A stretch of 64,000 nucleotides of DNA, taken from contig CM060121.1 in NCBI GenBank assembly GCA_030522415.1, positions 4,931,976 to 4,995,975 on the forward strand. The letters run 5' to 3'. The translations under genes and the position numbers were made by a program. The notes under the pieces are model-generated. The model was not told the DNA's origin, ran no database searches, and saw only the letters and a program-made list of their open reading frames with translations. Of the stretch, positions 22,490-33,534 are shown in pieces (positions within the stretch are counted from its first letter, which is position 1; each line of letters starts with the position of its first letter). The DNA is from Channallabes apus. Lineage: Eukaryota; Chordata; Actinopteri; Siluriformes; Clariidae.

Positions 22490-23045
22490 TGTTGAGCTAC
22501 ACGTCATTCCTGAGCTGCCAGTGATCCAGACTCCCTCTGCCCTCCAGACCTGTCTGAACCTGGTGCCCCGTTTCTGGTTGGAGATCTCAGTCTGGTGTCT
22601 GGGGATGATTCTATCTACTTAGAAGACGGTTCTGACCTCGACTGGTGTTAGCAGCTGTTTCTCTGAGGACTTGACAATTCGATAGTTCAGGACTGGAACT
22701 TTCTACAAGTCTATTTGAGTCTACCTGGACTAACATTAACTACTATAGCTGAATTGCCTGCCACCTAACACACTGTATAAATGCAGATCATTTCCTGCTA
22801 TCTGTTTCACCCAGACGAGGATGGGTTCCGTGTTGAGTCTGGTTCCTCTCAAGGTTTCTTCCTATTACCATCTCAGTGAGTTTTTCCTTGCCACTGTCGC
22901 CCTCGGGCTTGCTCACCAGGGATCTGAACATTTTGATTCATACACATTCACATTCCATACAAACTTAAATAACTCTTTTGATTGTGTAAAGCTGCTTTGA
23001 AACAATGTCAATTCTTAAAAACGCTATACAAATAAAATTGAATTG
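22490..23045 (+). mobile_element. L2-type LINE 3' UTR
   Basis: It shares 'ccagtgatccaga', 'gatgggttcc.tgttgagtctgg', 'tttttccttgcca' and the tail 'cgctatacaaataaaattgaattgaa' with the copy ending at 15.94 kb. No coding part remains. Confidence 0.8.
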
Positions 23046-23124
23046 AAATTGACTTGAATATACTCGACAAGAAAATAGAGAATAAGAATCATGTTTATAA
23101 TAAGATAATTAATTAAATTATAAA

Positions 23125-23450
23125 ATTGTATCAGCACTGTCGCCTTGCACCTCCAGGGTCCGGGTTCGATTCCAATCTCTGTGTGCATGGAGTTTGCATG
23201 TTCTCCCCGTGCTTGGTGGGTTTCCTCCGGGTACTCCGGTTTCCTCCCACAGTCCAAAGACATGCAGATTAGGCTAACTGGCGTTCCCAAATTGACCATA
23301 GTGTGTGAATGAGTGTGTGTGTGTGTGTGCTCTGCGATGGATTGGCACGCTGTCCAGGGTGTACCCTGCCTCGTGCCCTGAGTCTCCTGGGATAGGCTCC
23401 AGGTCCCCGCGACCCTAAATACAGGATAAAGTGGTATAGAAGATGAATGA
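23125..23450 (+). repeat. tRNA-derived SINE-like dispersed repeat, copy 2
   Basis: A well-preserved copy. It has B-box-like GGTTCGATTCC, then 'gggtttcctccgggtactcc', 'cccacagtccaaagacatgc', a GT microsatellite and 'cctgggataggctccaggt'. Confidence 0.78.
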
Positions 23451-24487
23451 ATGAATAAAATTGTATCAAATAAGAACTTTATCTAAAAGCCAGACCGACC
23501 AAATTTCTCATTCACCGCTGAAGTAGTTAAATATGTTTATACTGTAGATATGTAGGTTACATTTTAAAATATGAATAAAACAGTATTAGACACAAATATA
23601 TGATATGGTAGTATGCAATGAAAAAGCTACAGTATTTACACATGAGTGCTCAAATGTAAAGCAAACACAATTATTAATTTGTTGTGTATATTTTACTTCA
23701 TTCAGCCATTTAAGTTATATGAAAAATAACGTGCCTACCAGCCCACTATTATTTTCTGTTCATATTTAAAGGTGCCCGCGTGTGTGAACAAATAATACAA
23801 AAATGTATAAATTTGAATAAAGTTACCCTAATACAATATTGTTTCCAATGCTGAAGCAAACATGATTTTGTTTTAGTCTATTCTTTTTATACAATGCAAC
23901 AAAATGTTTTGTTTTTTTTATGTAAAAGTTTGCCCTTTCCTAATTGCAATTTTTTGAGATAGGGATTTTGGGTTTTCATGAGCTGTATGCCACAATCATC
24001 AATATTAAAACAATAAAAGGCTTGAACTACTTCAGTTGTGTGTAAAGAATCTAAAATATATGAAAGTCTAATGTTTATCAGTACATTACAGAAAATAGTG
24101 AACTTTATCACAATATGCTAATTTTTTGAGAAGGACCTGTACACACATTCATCATGAAAGATCTGTTGTAAAACAAAATAAAATTCATGTTTGCTTCAGC
24201 ATTGGAAACAATATTGTTTTAGGCTAAGCAATTATAAACAATTCTTTGTTTGGTCCGGCTTTTAGATAAAGTCCTTCCATGCACCATCTGGTGGATATTC
24301 AGTGAAGCACAACACATTTATTTAAATTCCCGAATGTTGCCTACTGGAAGTTGCGGGAAGCCGTGCGCTAAATTGCTGCATCTCGCGGGAAAACACGCGC
24401 ATTCTTAATGGCCACATCTGTACTACTGAGCATTAACATGTTTTATGGAGAAGACGATATGATAACTAGTTGCCTATATGTACAGTA
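23451..24487. other. No gene seen
   Basis: AT-rich spacer. The string 'aacaatattgtttt/ccaatgctgaagcaaacatg' appears at about 23839 and, inverted, at about 24190-24222. These arms suggest an unclassified inverted-repeat element of roughly 0.4 kb. Confidence 0.4.
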
Positions 24488-24904
24488 AACTTCAAATTCA
24501 AAATCAAATTCAAATTTTATTTGTCACATACACAGTCAAACACAGTACGAAATGCAGTGAAATGCTCGTACAACCGCCAGTGACCTTAAAAATGTAAAAT
24601 AAAAATTAAAAAACTTATGCGTAAGGAATAAATATGAATAAAAAGAATTACTAAAGAAAATAAATGTAACTATTAAAATAAACTGTACAAATAAGGGCAC
24701 GATAAAAAATATTACAAAATATAGAAATATAGAGATATTGAAATATAGAAATATTTGAAAGTGGCAGTGGTTGTGCAAATATGCATAAAAAGTGACTTAT
24801 TAAAGTGTCTTGTGCAATGGTCCAGATATATAAATATGTAGTGCAAGTGTGTATGAATGTGCCCATGATTGTCTCGTCAATGATGGAAGTTTAAAAAGAT
24901 GTTA

Positions 24905-25234
24905 TTAATTCTGTGCCGTGGTGTGATTGAGAGACCTTATCACCTGCGGGAAGAAGCTCCTCCTCAGTCTCTCTGTATTGGCCTTAAGGAAGCGGAATCG
25001 CTTCCCAGACCGCAACAGAGAAAACAGTCCATTGTTGGGATGGCTGAGGTCCTTCTTCCTGGCTTTGGTCCAGCACCGCTTGCTGTAGACCGGGTGCAGG
25101 TCAGGGAGCTCGGTGCAGATGATGCGCTCAGCTGATCGCACCACCCTCTGTAGAGCTCGTCTGTCCTGCATGGTGCTGCTTCCAAACCAGGTCGTGATGT
25201 TACCCATCAGGATGCTCTCTATGGTACAGTACAT
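24905..25234 (-). pseudogene. LINE ORF2 C-terminal segment
   Basis: Motifs are CTIESILMGNITTWFGSST, RRALQRVVRSAERIICTELP, HPNNGLFSLLRSGKRFR and RLRRSFFPQVIRSLNH. This is the conserved tail region of Rex1/CR1-group LINE proteins. It ends at a natural stop before the 3' UTR. A frameshift separates it from the RT core near 25.25-25.34 kb. Confidence 0.8.
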
Positions 25235-25341
25235 GAGTAGAAATTCCTGAGCACCTTCGAGGGCAGTCTGAAGTCTCTCAAGCGTCTGAGGTGGTAGAGA
25301 CGCTGTCTGGCCTTTTTCACCACGGTGTTGATGTGACAGGA

Positions 25342-26187
25342 CTATGACAGGTCCTGCGTGATGTGAACACTGAGGTATCGAAAGCTGTCCACTCTCTCCA
25401 CTGGGCTCTTGTTGATGATGGGGGTCTGGTAGTTCCTCACCTGCTTTGTACTAAAGTCCACTATCAGCTCCTTTGTCTTGCTGACGTTCAGGAGGAGATT
25501 GTTCCTCTGGCACCAGTCCTCCAGATTTCCAATCTCCTCTAGGTAGGCCGACTCATCATTGTTGGTGATCAGTCCGACCACGACAGTGTCGTCAGCAAAC
25601 TTGATGATGGTGGTGGAGTTGGTAGTGGCCACGCATTCGTGGGTGTACAGAGAGTACAGCAGGGGGCTCAGAACACAACCCTGGGGGGCTCCAGTGCTGA
25701 GAGTGAGTGAGGCTGAGACATGTCCACCCATCCTTACTGCCTGTGGTCTGCCAGTCAAGAAAATTGGAGATCCACTGACACATACTGTAGATGAGCTGAG
25801 TCCCAGGTTGTGTGGGGGGAGTGTGGAGGGAATTATGGTATCAAATGCAGAGCTGTAGTCGATGAAGAGCATTTTAACATAATTCCCCTTCCTAGTGTCC
25901 AGGTGAGTGAATGATGTGTGGAGAAGACGTGAGATTGCATCGTCCGTGGAGCGGTCCTGACGGTATGCAAACTGCAGAGGGTCCAGTGTGTCGGGTAGTG
26001 AAGAAATGATGAAGTCTCTGACCAGGTGCTCAAAGCACTTCATCACTACTGAGGTGAGGGCTACAGGGTGATAGTCATTGAGGGAAGCAGGATGAGGTTT
26101 CTTCGGGACAGGAACAATGGTGGACTCTTTGAAGCATGTGGGGATCACCGACTGAGATAAAGAGATGTTGAATATCTCAGTGAACAC
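25342..26187 (-). pseudogene. LINE reverse transcriptase core
   Basis: RT blocks in order are VALTSVVMKCFEHLV, LQFAYRQDRSTDDAI, MLFIDYSSAFDTI (catalytic Asp), STGAPQGCVLSPLLYSL and IIKFADDTVVVGLI (catalytic Asp pair). A local garble between the AFDTI and GAPQG blocks is explained by a 5-base TACAGTA-forming insertion at 25789-25783 plus one further base, which together keep the frame downstream. The protein is inactive as it stands. Confidence 0.85.
25783..25789. other. TA-CWG-TA insertion scar in LINE RT
   Basis: TACTGTA on the plus strand. Removing five bases gives the expected LINE reading (SSSMCQWISNF) in place of an aberrant stretch. One extra base just downstream had restored the frame. 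Confidence 0.65.
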
Positions 26188-26192
26188 AGGTG

Positions 26193-26972
26193 CTACTGTA
26201 GCTGGTCTGCGCAGGATCTGAGAATACGGCCTGAGATGCCATCTGGTCCTGCTGCTTTCCTGGTATTCACTCTCTTGAAGGCTCTCCTCACGTCGTGCTC
26301 GGTGATGATGAGTGCGTTTCCGGTGCTGACAGTCTCTTCCTGTCTGCAGCCGTTAGCGCCGCTAGCATTAGCATCGCTAGCGTCTTTAGCTGCAGCCTCG
26401 AAGCGGGCATAGAAAGTGTTCAGCTCATCTGCCAGAGTCACGTCCGTGTTCATCATACCGGATGTTGGTGCTTTATAATCCGTTATTGTTCTCAGTCCCT
26501 GCCACAGGCTCCTAGAGTCACTCTGTTGAAGTTTCCTCCCATAGCGCTGCTTCGCCTCTTTCACCGCCTTCCGGACGTTGTATGACGCAGCCTTGTATGG
26601 TTCCATGTCCCCCGACACAAGTCCCGTGTTGTAAGCAGCAGTGGGAGATCTCAGAGCGTCGCGGATGGTTTTATCCACCCACGGCTTCTGGTTGGGAAAC
26701 GTTCTGATAGTCTTTTTCTCCACGGTATCATCCGCTAGCTTCCCAATGAATCCCACAACCGCTTCCGTAAACATGCTGACGTCATCGGAGCTGTTTCTGA
26801 ACATGTCCCAGTCTGCGTCATCGAGTGCGTCCTGTAACGCAGCCACCGATTGGTCCGTCCAGCGCGCGACCTCCCTCTGAACCGGAACTTCTTGTTTCAT
26901 CCTTTGTTTGTATTTTGGCATGAGGAAGATGGCGGCATGGTCGGATTTACCAAACGGTGGACGAGACTGCAC
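26193..26972 (-). pseudogene. LINE endonuclease-RT linker and fingers
   Basis: The segment reads VARWTDQSVAALQDALDDAD, then QKPWVDKTIRDALRSPTAAY, SLWQGLRTITDY and FKRVNTRKAAGPDGISGRIL, the N-terminal RT region. The frame ends at a TAG created exactly where CTA has become CTACAGTA (26200-26194). Without those five bases it would run directly into the RT core. Confidence 0.82.
26194..26200. other. TA-CWG-TA insertion scar that frameshifts the LINE ORF
   Basis: TACTGTA on the plus strand. Five extra bases after CTA create a TAG and separate two halves of one ORF. Removing them gives a continuous ...CADQLAPVFTEIF... junction. Confidence 0.75.
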
Positions 26973-27018
26973 CTTGTAGCTGTCCTTGACTCTCGTTTAG
27001 CAGTGATCTAGTGTCCTT

Positions 27019-27381
27019 TCACCCCTGGTGGGGCAGGTGATGTGCTGATAAAAATTCGGCGTGGTGCTGTGTCTGCTGCTGTGTGAGCGCCTCATGCAGC
27101 TTGCATAAGGCAGTGTCCGTGTCCGCTTGTGGTGGAATATAAACGGCGCTTATTATGACCGAATTGAACTCCCGGGGTAGATAAAAAGGACGACACATGA
27201 TGGACAGTAGTTCCAGGTTTGATGTGCAGGAGCGTGTAAGAGGAACAACGCTTGTGCTGTTGCACCAGCTGTTGTTCACCATTAAACACACGCCACCTCC
27301 CCTTGACTTCCCCGAGTCCCTCGTCCTGTCCATGCGGTGAACAGAGAAGAACTCGGCTGGCTGGATGGCGTGGTCTGGCAC
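27019..27381 (-). pseudogene. LINE AP-endonuclease N-terminal part
   Basis: The segment shows PDHAIQPAEFFSVHRMDRT, GGGVCLMVNNSWCN, LELLSIMCRPFYLPREF and VIISAVYIPPQAD, the first half of the nuclease fold of this LINE clade. The frame breaks before the GDFN and SDH motifs. Confidence 0.78.
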
Positions 27382-27835
27382 CGCTGGGTTCAGCCATGTC
27401 TCGGTGAAGCAGAGAAGTTTGCAGTCCCGAATGTCTCTCTGGAACTTTATCCTGGCCCTGAGGTCATCGAGTTTGTTTTCCAGTGACTGGACGTTGGCGA
27501 GCAGGATGCTGGGCAGAGGTGTGCGGTGTGCTGGCTCTCAGCCTGTTTCTGACGCCGGCTCGTTTCCCTCGGGGCCGCTGCTTCACGTCCATTGTTCTTC
27601 CTCAGGATCTCACTCGGCCAGCTCGGATCCGGAGTTAAAAACGTCGAATTGTGAGTACATTGTATACCAATAGAAACAAGGGTGTCTCTATCATACTTAA
27701 TGTACTCAATGGTGCTGATTTTCCCGGTTTAAAGTTACTGGAAATTACTTTAAAATACAAAAACAAAGAAAAGTAGGTCGGAGCAGTTGTGACGGCAGCC
27801 GACCTCACCGGCGCCATCTTGAATCTTGAACTTCA

Positions 27836-28195
27836 GAGGCATGTCATCGGTAACCTTTATTGGTATACTTCTAACCCTATGCAAGTTCATAAGCAGTCTA
27901 TGCCAAAAAACAGAGAACACCAGGTACTGTAAGGTACACCATGGGGCGTATTATCTATCATGAGAACCAAATTAGGGTGGCATTGTGGGTTGGTTCTTCT
28001 CTTAATTTTTGCGGATTCTATCTAAGAACCTCCACATTGCTTCTGTGTTTTCAAATGTATACATTTCAACAAGATGAAATTGGCCAATTTATTGCTGTTA
28101 AAGATTTTGGAATTAAGTTATTTTTCCATTTACAGATTGAAATACAAATAAAATACTTTATATCACAGTTCTGTCGAATTTTCAACTGCTGTGAC
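27836..28195. other. No gene seen
   Basis: AT-rich spacer with one TACTGTA heptamer near 27923. No coding signal. Confidence 0.45.
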
Positions 28196-28290
28196 ATATG
28201 AACCTCAAAACACCTCTACTATTTTATAGGGGAATTGATTTGCATGAGTGTCCGGCTTTCAGAAAAGGTGATTTAGTGTCAAAACAAAAT
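28196..28290 (-). pseudogene. Orphan VH promoter remnant
   Basis: Minus-strand octamer ATGCAAAT (28245-28238) with a TATAAA-like site (about 28223-28228) and flanks matching the promoters at 13.65 and 38.5 kb ('aacctc', 'attttatagg', 'ggctttca'). No leader or V exon follows at lower coordinates. The exons were lost. Confidence 0.6.
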
Positions 28291-29456
28291 ATAAGAAATA
28301 CTACTATTAACAGTACTACTTAATTCGTCACAATGTGAATCATGCAGCCTGGCTTAATGATACACTAATCTAATAGATCTCAAATGTCCAGGTTTTGCAG
28401 TGTCGTTCTTAGATTTTTTGACATAGATTAAATTTGAAATTTGTTTAAAAATTTCAGTGTTTTAATCTCTCGTTCATTTTCACCTAAACATGCTGTGTAA
28501 GTAGTGGAACAACGCCTCTCAGAGGACTTAAAGCATAATGTTCTTGCATTACTACTGTGGCTGCAGATGAGTAAATGGAGATTTAGAGATTTGCACATTG
28601 TATGGGTTACATATTTATTTATATGCCTTATGGCAGTCTTTCTAAAGTACTGCATTTCCCCCAAACATGTGCATACATACACCTGCAGGCAAATAAATGA
28701 ATGCAGAATACATTTGAATACAATACTCTATATCTACAGTTCTGATAATGAAAGTACCTAATTATTGAAGTTATTTCTCACGAGTTGTATGTCTATTAAT
28801 GTAATTAAATATTTAATTATTTAATATGACTTTTACTTAATTTTGCTTCGAACTTTAACAGCAAATGAGGATGTAATTGTGTAAGGTTTAATAAAGCTCT
28901 GGAGTCTGTTGTGTCTGTGTGAGCTAAAATCAGTGAATTTTGCATCACCCAGATGTAAAGTATATATGAATGTTATTTCTTACAGAGCTGACTGGAAGCT
29001 AGAACAGACAGTAATATGCTGTTTATACCTGAATCTATTTGAACTGGGGATGTCCAAGACTACAGGTTGCTCAGTATATATTTATCTGGCCAATTATGAG
29101 GTTCTATGTAGAACACTACAACAGAATCATTTATCATTAGAAAATGTTCAAAAAATAATCATTTTAGATAACCCTTTCTTATTTAATGACTTATTTTACT
29201 TTAGTTAACCCATTTACACAAATGCGACTTTTTCATCATAAATTTAAATGCAAATTCTATATGACCTCTTTGTAACTCGGCCCTACAGTATATTCAAATT
29301 ATGTTGTTGCACATTTCAGATAAAAGACATGAACACAGAAACAGAGGAGTTCAGTGACAGTAAAGACAAAAAAATAATACAAAATTAATAACGATTCAAA
29401 ATATCTTCTTAATATCATCATTAGTTGCATTGAGTGTTTGCTTGATCATGTCCCAG
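28291..29456. other. VH flank sequence without a gene
   Basis: It contains 'gcagcctggcttaatgatac', related to VH upstream flanks at 13.83 and 38.6 kb. A module at 28.98-29.07 kb ('ctgtttatacctgaatctatttgaa') recurs at 36.03 and 36.23 kb. No open frame of interest. Confidence 0.45.
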
Positions 29457-29495
29457 TGTTTTTGTAAGGGGAATCCACTGTTCTGTGTCACTGTG
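29457..29495 (-). promoter_or_regulatory. VH recombination signal (segment 4)
   Basis: Heptamer CACAGTG (29495-29489), 23-base spacer, nonamer ACAAAAACA (29465-29457). Confidence 0.93.
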
Positions 29496-30020
29496 TGTAT
29501 CTTGCGCAGTAATACACAGCTGTGTCTTCAGTTTGCAGATTCTGTCCTTGAATTGTTATTGTGTTAGTAGAAGTGTCTCTGGAGATGCTGAACTTATTTT
29601 TCAGTTTGTCACTGTAAGCTGTACTCCCAGCATTATTGATATACCCAATCCACTCTAGACTTTTTCCTGCAGGTTGTCTGATCCAAAATGTAATATAGCT
29701 TGTAACTGAATATGAAACCTTGCAGGTGATGGAGAGACTCTGGCCTGGCTGGACTGTCATGGCAGCAGGCTGAGTCAGTTCTTCACTGTGCACATCTGTA
29801 GATAAAATAATAATGTGATATCTTATGCAATATACAGTATGCTGCACATTTTTCATATTATATAGAAAATATAATATAATATAATATAATATAATATAAT
29901 ATAATATAATATAATATAATATAATATAATATAATATAATATAATATAATATTATATTATATATATAATGCACTCACAGGAAGCAGCTGCCAGCAGGAGC
30001 AGTAGAGATGTAGAGAACAT
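29496..30020 (-). CDS. ighv: Immunoglobulin heavy-chain variable segment 4, apparently functional
   Basis: The leader 30020-29978 (MFSTSLLLLLAAAS, donor GTGAGTG) and V exon 29795-29496 (acceptor TTATCTACAG) join in phase 1. The V exon is open, with ELTQPAAMTVQPGQSLSITC, WIRQPAGKSLEWIG, FSISRDTSTNTI and [11 protein letters not shown]. It is a recent duplicate of the segment at 32.1 kb: FR3 is identical and the differences sit mainly in CDR1 and CDR2. The intron is 182 bases against 98 in the sister gene, because an ATAAT repeat has expanded in it. Confidence 0.94.
29870..29965. repeat. ATAAT pentanucleotide microsatellite in VH intron
   Basis: About 18 tandem ATAAT units lie inside the leader intron of the segment at 29.5 kb. 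The sister gene at 32.1 kb lacks them. The long frame reading through it is not coding. Confidence 0.92.
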
Positions 30021-30110
30021 GGTGTGTGTTGTTTTTCTCCTCTATTCTCTGTCCTTTAACACAGGACATCACATCAAATAAACTGAGTGATATCCAGCCC
30101 TTATGTTTAT

Positions 30111-30118
30111 ATTTGCAT
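30111..30118 (-). promoter_or_regulatory. VH octamer promoter element (segment 4)
   Basis: ATGCAAAT on the minus strand, 91 bases above the leader ATG. Confidence 0.85.
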
Positions 30119-30421
30119 ACCTTTTGATGATGGGAGGAGCTACTGTAGTATTTAGAACATATTTTAAGTAGACGAGACATTAAATTTTATGGAGGACATG
30201 CAGGTTTTTATAACGGAATGGAAAACCCTCATCCTTTCTTTGAAATTTGAAACACATTTTTTGGGAGTTATACTGTATATATTACTGTAATGCTCAGCCT
30301 ATCGTTCAAAGCAAATTGTATTCTACAGATTTCAGTGGCCTCCATAAACTTAGAGCATTATTGGAGCTTTTATGTGCATTCCACATTGTGTAATAGGAAT
30401 GCTAAGGAAGGAATCAAACAG

Positions 30422-30503
<82 letters not shown>

Positions 30504-31419
30504 TGTAATATGAAAGTAAAAGTATATACTTTGATCTGCTAAGAAATTGTTTACATTATTTAACTTCTCAGAAAAAACATTATTATACTGTAAAATATAA
30601 ATATTGCTTTACTGTATACATCACACAGGATTTGTTTTTGTCAACTGTTCATGGAACACAACACGACAAAAGTATTGTTGGTCTGCTTTTGATCGTATAT
30701 TAAGAAACTGTAGAAAAGTTTGACCAGTTTGAAGATATTTTCACTTCGCTATGATGTCATAGTCTGCAGTATGGGTTTTTAAAGTAGGTTTAAAGTAGTT
30801 ATATCTTTTCATTTTTGAGAGTTGAGAGTTTTGAAAAATTGTGATAGTTTCAGAATATGTGTTTAAGAAAACATTTTATAAAAACGCTTTTTAAATAGTA
30901 TAAGTAATAGTATATAAATAGTGTGTAATGACTGTTGTGTGTTGTTTCTGCAGTCTTTTGGTGGTTAGCAAAGATACTGTATGTTTCTTCCAGTTGATTC
31001 TTTGAATTTACAAGACCAGTAAACAGTTTTGTGCGTGTAGCTTACATTTCTGGTTTTGTGGTTATTGTTGTGAGAAAAGGAAAACATTCCTTCAGACAAT
31101 GTGTTCTATCAATTCAGAAAAACTACCATGATAAATATATTACAATATATAAATATTACACACACACACACTCACACACAGCTGGCTCTATGTGTCATCG
31201 GTCTTTGGTTGTTGGCAAAAATTTATTTCTTTTTTAAGACTGGTCAACAATTTTCTGGGTGTAGCTTGAATTCTGGTTTTTTTTTAATAATCATTTTTAT
31301 TATTATTTTCTTCATTTTTAATGAATAATTATCTAGGTAGTTATATTAAATGTCAGACCAAAAATTCACTCACTATGTCAAATGTAATGGATTTTCTACC
31401 TCCAGGAGGCTGCATCATG
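30119..31419. other. Intergenic, with GT microsatellite
   Basis: A GT tract of about 37 units occupies 30425-30502. Sequence at 31.03-31.14 kb ('cttacatttctggttttgt', 'tctatcaattcagaaaaact') recurs at 59.75-59.85 kb. No gene seen. Confidence 0.6.
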
Positions 31420-31798
31420 TACTCATTCATTCATTCATTTTCTATACCGCTTAATCCTGTGTTCAGGGTCGCGGGGGACCTGGAGCCTATCCCAGGAGAC
31501 TTCGGGCACTAGGCGGGGTACACCCTGGACAGGGTGCCAATCCATCGCAGGGCACACACATACACACACTCACACACCCAATCACACACTACGGGCAATT
31601 TAGGAACGCCAATTAGCCTAACCTGCATATCTTTGGACTGTGGGAGGAAACCGGAGTACCCGGAGGAAACCCACCAAGCACGGGGAGAACATGCAAACTC
31701 CATGCACACAGAGACGGGAATCGAGCCTGGCCGGGGAATCGAACCCAGACCCTGGAGGTGCAAGGCGACAGTGCTAACCACTACACCACCGCGCCGCC
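31420..31798 (-). repeat. tRNA-derived SINE-like dispersed repeat, copy 3 (complete)
   Basis: The best-preserved copy, minus strand. It starts at 'gcgcggtggtgtagtggtta' (A-box-like), has a B-box GGTTCGATTCCCC, then the shared core, and ends in ATGA repeats. A tRNA-derived promoter at the start supports a SINE. Confidence 0.8.
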
Positions 31799-32060
31799 TT
31801 GCATCATGTACTATTAATGAATATTAATTCACTGATGGAATATTTATTTCCACTTTTCATATAATATTCTGTAAAAAAAAGGGGGGGGGGCATGATTTAA
31901 AATAACTGTGAAATGTATCTTAAGCGAATGTAATTTTTATGCAATTTGTTCATTCTCGATGACACAAGCTGTTGAATTTTCATTCCAGTAGACAATAGTA
32001 TAAATTTGCATGAGTTGTTTATTAGCTGCATTAAGAGGATGTGTATTTCACATCTCATAA

Positions 32061-32099
32061 GGTTTTTGTAAGGAGAATCCACTGTTCTGTGTCACTGTG
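32061..32099 (-). promoter_or_regulatory. VH recombination signal, perfect consensus (segment 5)
   Basis: Heptamer CACAGTG, 23-base spacer, nonamer ACAAAAACC. Confidence 0.95.
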
Positions 32100-32540
32100 T
32101 GTATCTTGCGCAGTAATACACAGCTGTGTCTTCAGTTTGCAGATTCTGTCCTTGAATTGTTATTGTGTTAGTAGAAGTGTCTCTGGAGATGCTGAACTTA
32201 TTTTTCAGTTTGTCACTGTAAGCTGTACTCCCATCAGTATAGATGTTTCCAATCCACTCCAGAGCTTTTCCTGCAGGTTGTCGGATCCAAGCTGTATGCT
32301 CACCTGTAACTGAATATGAAGGCTTACAGGGGATGGAGAGACTGTGGCCTGGCTGGACTGTCATTGCAGCAGGTTGAGTCAGTTCATAACTGTGGACATC
32401 TGTAGAGGAGAACACACAGTGATATCTCACACAATACACAGAATGATGCACATTTATTATTATTGTAATTAATAAATGAATTTGATAAAACACTCACAGG
32501 AAACAGCTGCCAGCAGGAGCAGTAAAGATGTAGAGAACAT
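32100..32540 (-). CDS. ighv: Immunoglobulin heavy-chain variable segment 5, apparently functional
   Basis: The leader 32540-32498 (MFSTSLLLLLAAVS) and V exon 32399-32100 join in phase 1. The V exon is open, with ELTQPAAMTVQPGHSLSIPC, CDR1 YSVTGEHTAW, WIRQPAGKALEWIG, CDR2 IYTDGSTAY, FSISRDTSTNTI and [11 protein letters not shown]. It is the tandem sister of the 29.5-kb segment, about 2.6 kb away, and has an exact consensus RSS. Differences cluster in the antigen-contact loops while frameworks are nearly identical, as expected if duplicates diverge under selection for diversity. Confidence 0.95.
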
Positions 32541-32637
32541 GGTGTACGTTGTTTTTTCTGGGTTCTCCTCTGGTTGATACGTTTAACAGAGACTATTGAA
32601 TTCCATAAATAGAGTGAGATCCAACCCACATATGTGT

Positions 32638-32645
32638 ATTTGCAT
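32638..32645 (-). promoter_or_regulatory. VH octamer promoter element (segment 5)
   Basis: ATGCAAAT on the minus strand, 98 bases above the leader ATG. Confidence 0.85.
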
Positions 32646-32739
32646 ATCTGTTGGTGATGGGAGGATTCACAAGCAGAGTTAATCTTTAGAAATAGTAAAA
32701 CTTAAAATAAATACCTGAAAAGTGTGGCATTCATTTATT

Positions 32740-33220
32740 TTCAATCGCCGCTCTCCCTCCTCCACCCTTAATTCAATACTTTTGTAGACCCTCATTTCAC
32801 TACAATTACAGCTGCAAGTCTCTACCAGCTTTGAAATATTTTGTTCATTCTTCTTTGCAAAAAGCTTAAGCTCAGACAGGTTTGATGGACAATTTTCAAG
32901 GCTTGTCACAGATTCTCAATTGAATTTAGTTCTGGACTTTGACTGGGACATTCTAACATGCATATGCTTTGATCTATATGTAACTGTACTGTAGCTCTGG
33001 TTGTATGTTTAGGGTCGTTGTCCTCCTGGAATGTGCTGTTAGTTTTCTGCCATATATACTGTAGTGTTTTGCATTCAGGCCTAAAAGTTTAAGTTTGGTC
33101 TCATCTGACATGAGCACCTTCTTCCACATGTTTGCTGTGTCCCCCACATGACCTTGTTGTTCCTTTGGCTTAATGATGCTGTTTATTCACTAATGTGCTC
33201 TAACAAACCTCTGAGGGCTT
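32740..33220 (-). mobile_element. Tc1-like transposase relic
   Basis: The minus strand gives the C-terminal transposase pattern ENCPSNLSELKLFAKKNEQN and KLVETC. Upstream there are remnants of the 'aatgacccta aacatac'-type DNA that encodes QDNDPKH in Tc1 elements. Multiple stops are present, no TIR pair was found, and it is not functional. Confidence 0.65.
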
Positions 33221-33534
33221 CACCAAGCTGACTATACTGGATGTTAGTTAGGGGTAGCAGAGTAAAGAAGGCAGAATGAAAACACTACATTTCAAGGTAC
33301 CGTACAGTACATACTGTATATCACATTGAAGGACATTTGGACGGAGACACTCCTTATTTGAGGGAGAGTGTATTGGATTTGTGATTTCTATTTAAGTTAA
33401 TATCTATAAAAATAAATTTTTAAAATTTTGATAAGGTGCGCTTAAATACACCCAGGTGACCAGAGTATGCAATAATGATGGGGCTGAACACAATGTGGAT
33501 GTACTTTTACTAATACTCAAGTTGATTATACTTA

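Larger units (their letters stand above)
24495..27828 (-). mobile_element. Near full-length Rex1/CR1-type LINE with 7-base target duplication
   Basis: The copy is bounded by AACTTCA at 24488-24494 and 27829-27835. From right to left it has a short 5' UTR (AAGATGGCGCCGG), endonuclease, reverse transcriptase, C-terminal domain and a TTTGAATTTGA-type tail. The coding frame is broken, in part by two 5-base insertions (TACAGTA on the minus strand) at 26200-26194 and 25789-25783. The tail is shared with the SINE at 12.0 kb, so this family probably supplied that SINE's retroposition machinery. Confidence 0.87.

Noticed and set aside
25225..25231. TACAGTA in the LINE C-terminal region as an excision scar
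   Set aside because: On the minus strand it encodes TAC TGT ACC inside the conserved YCTIESIL motif with the frame intact, so it is native sequence.
29834..29842. TACAGTA in the segment-4 intron as a scar
   Set aside because: The sister intron at 32.43 kb has the same length with substitutions ('caatacacagaatgatg'). Here the motif arose by point change, not insertion.
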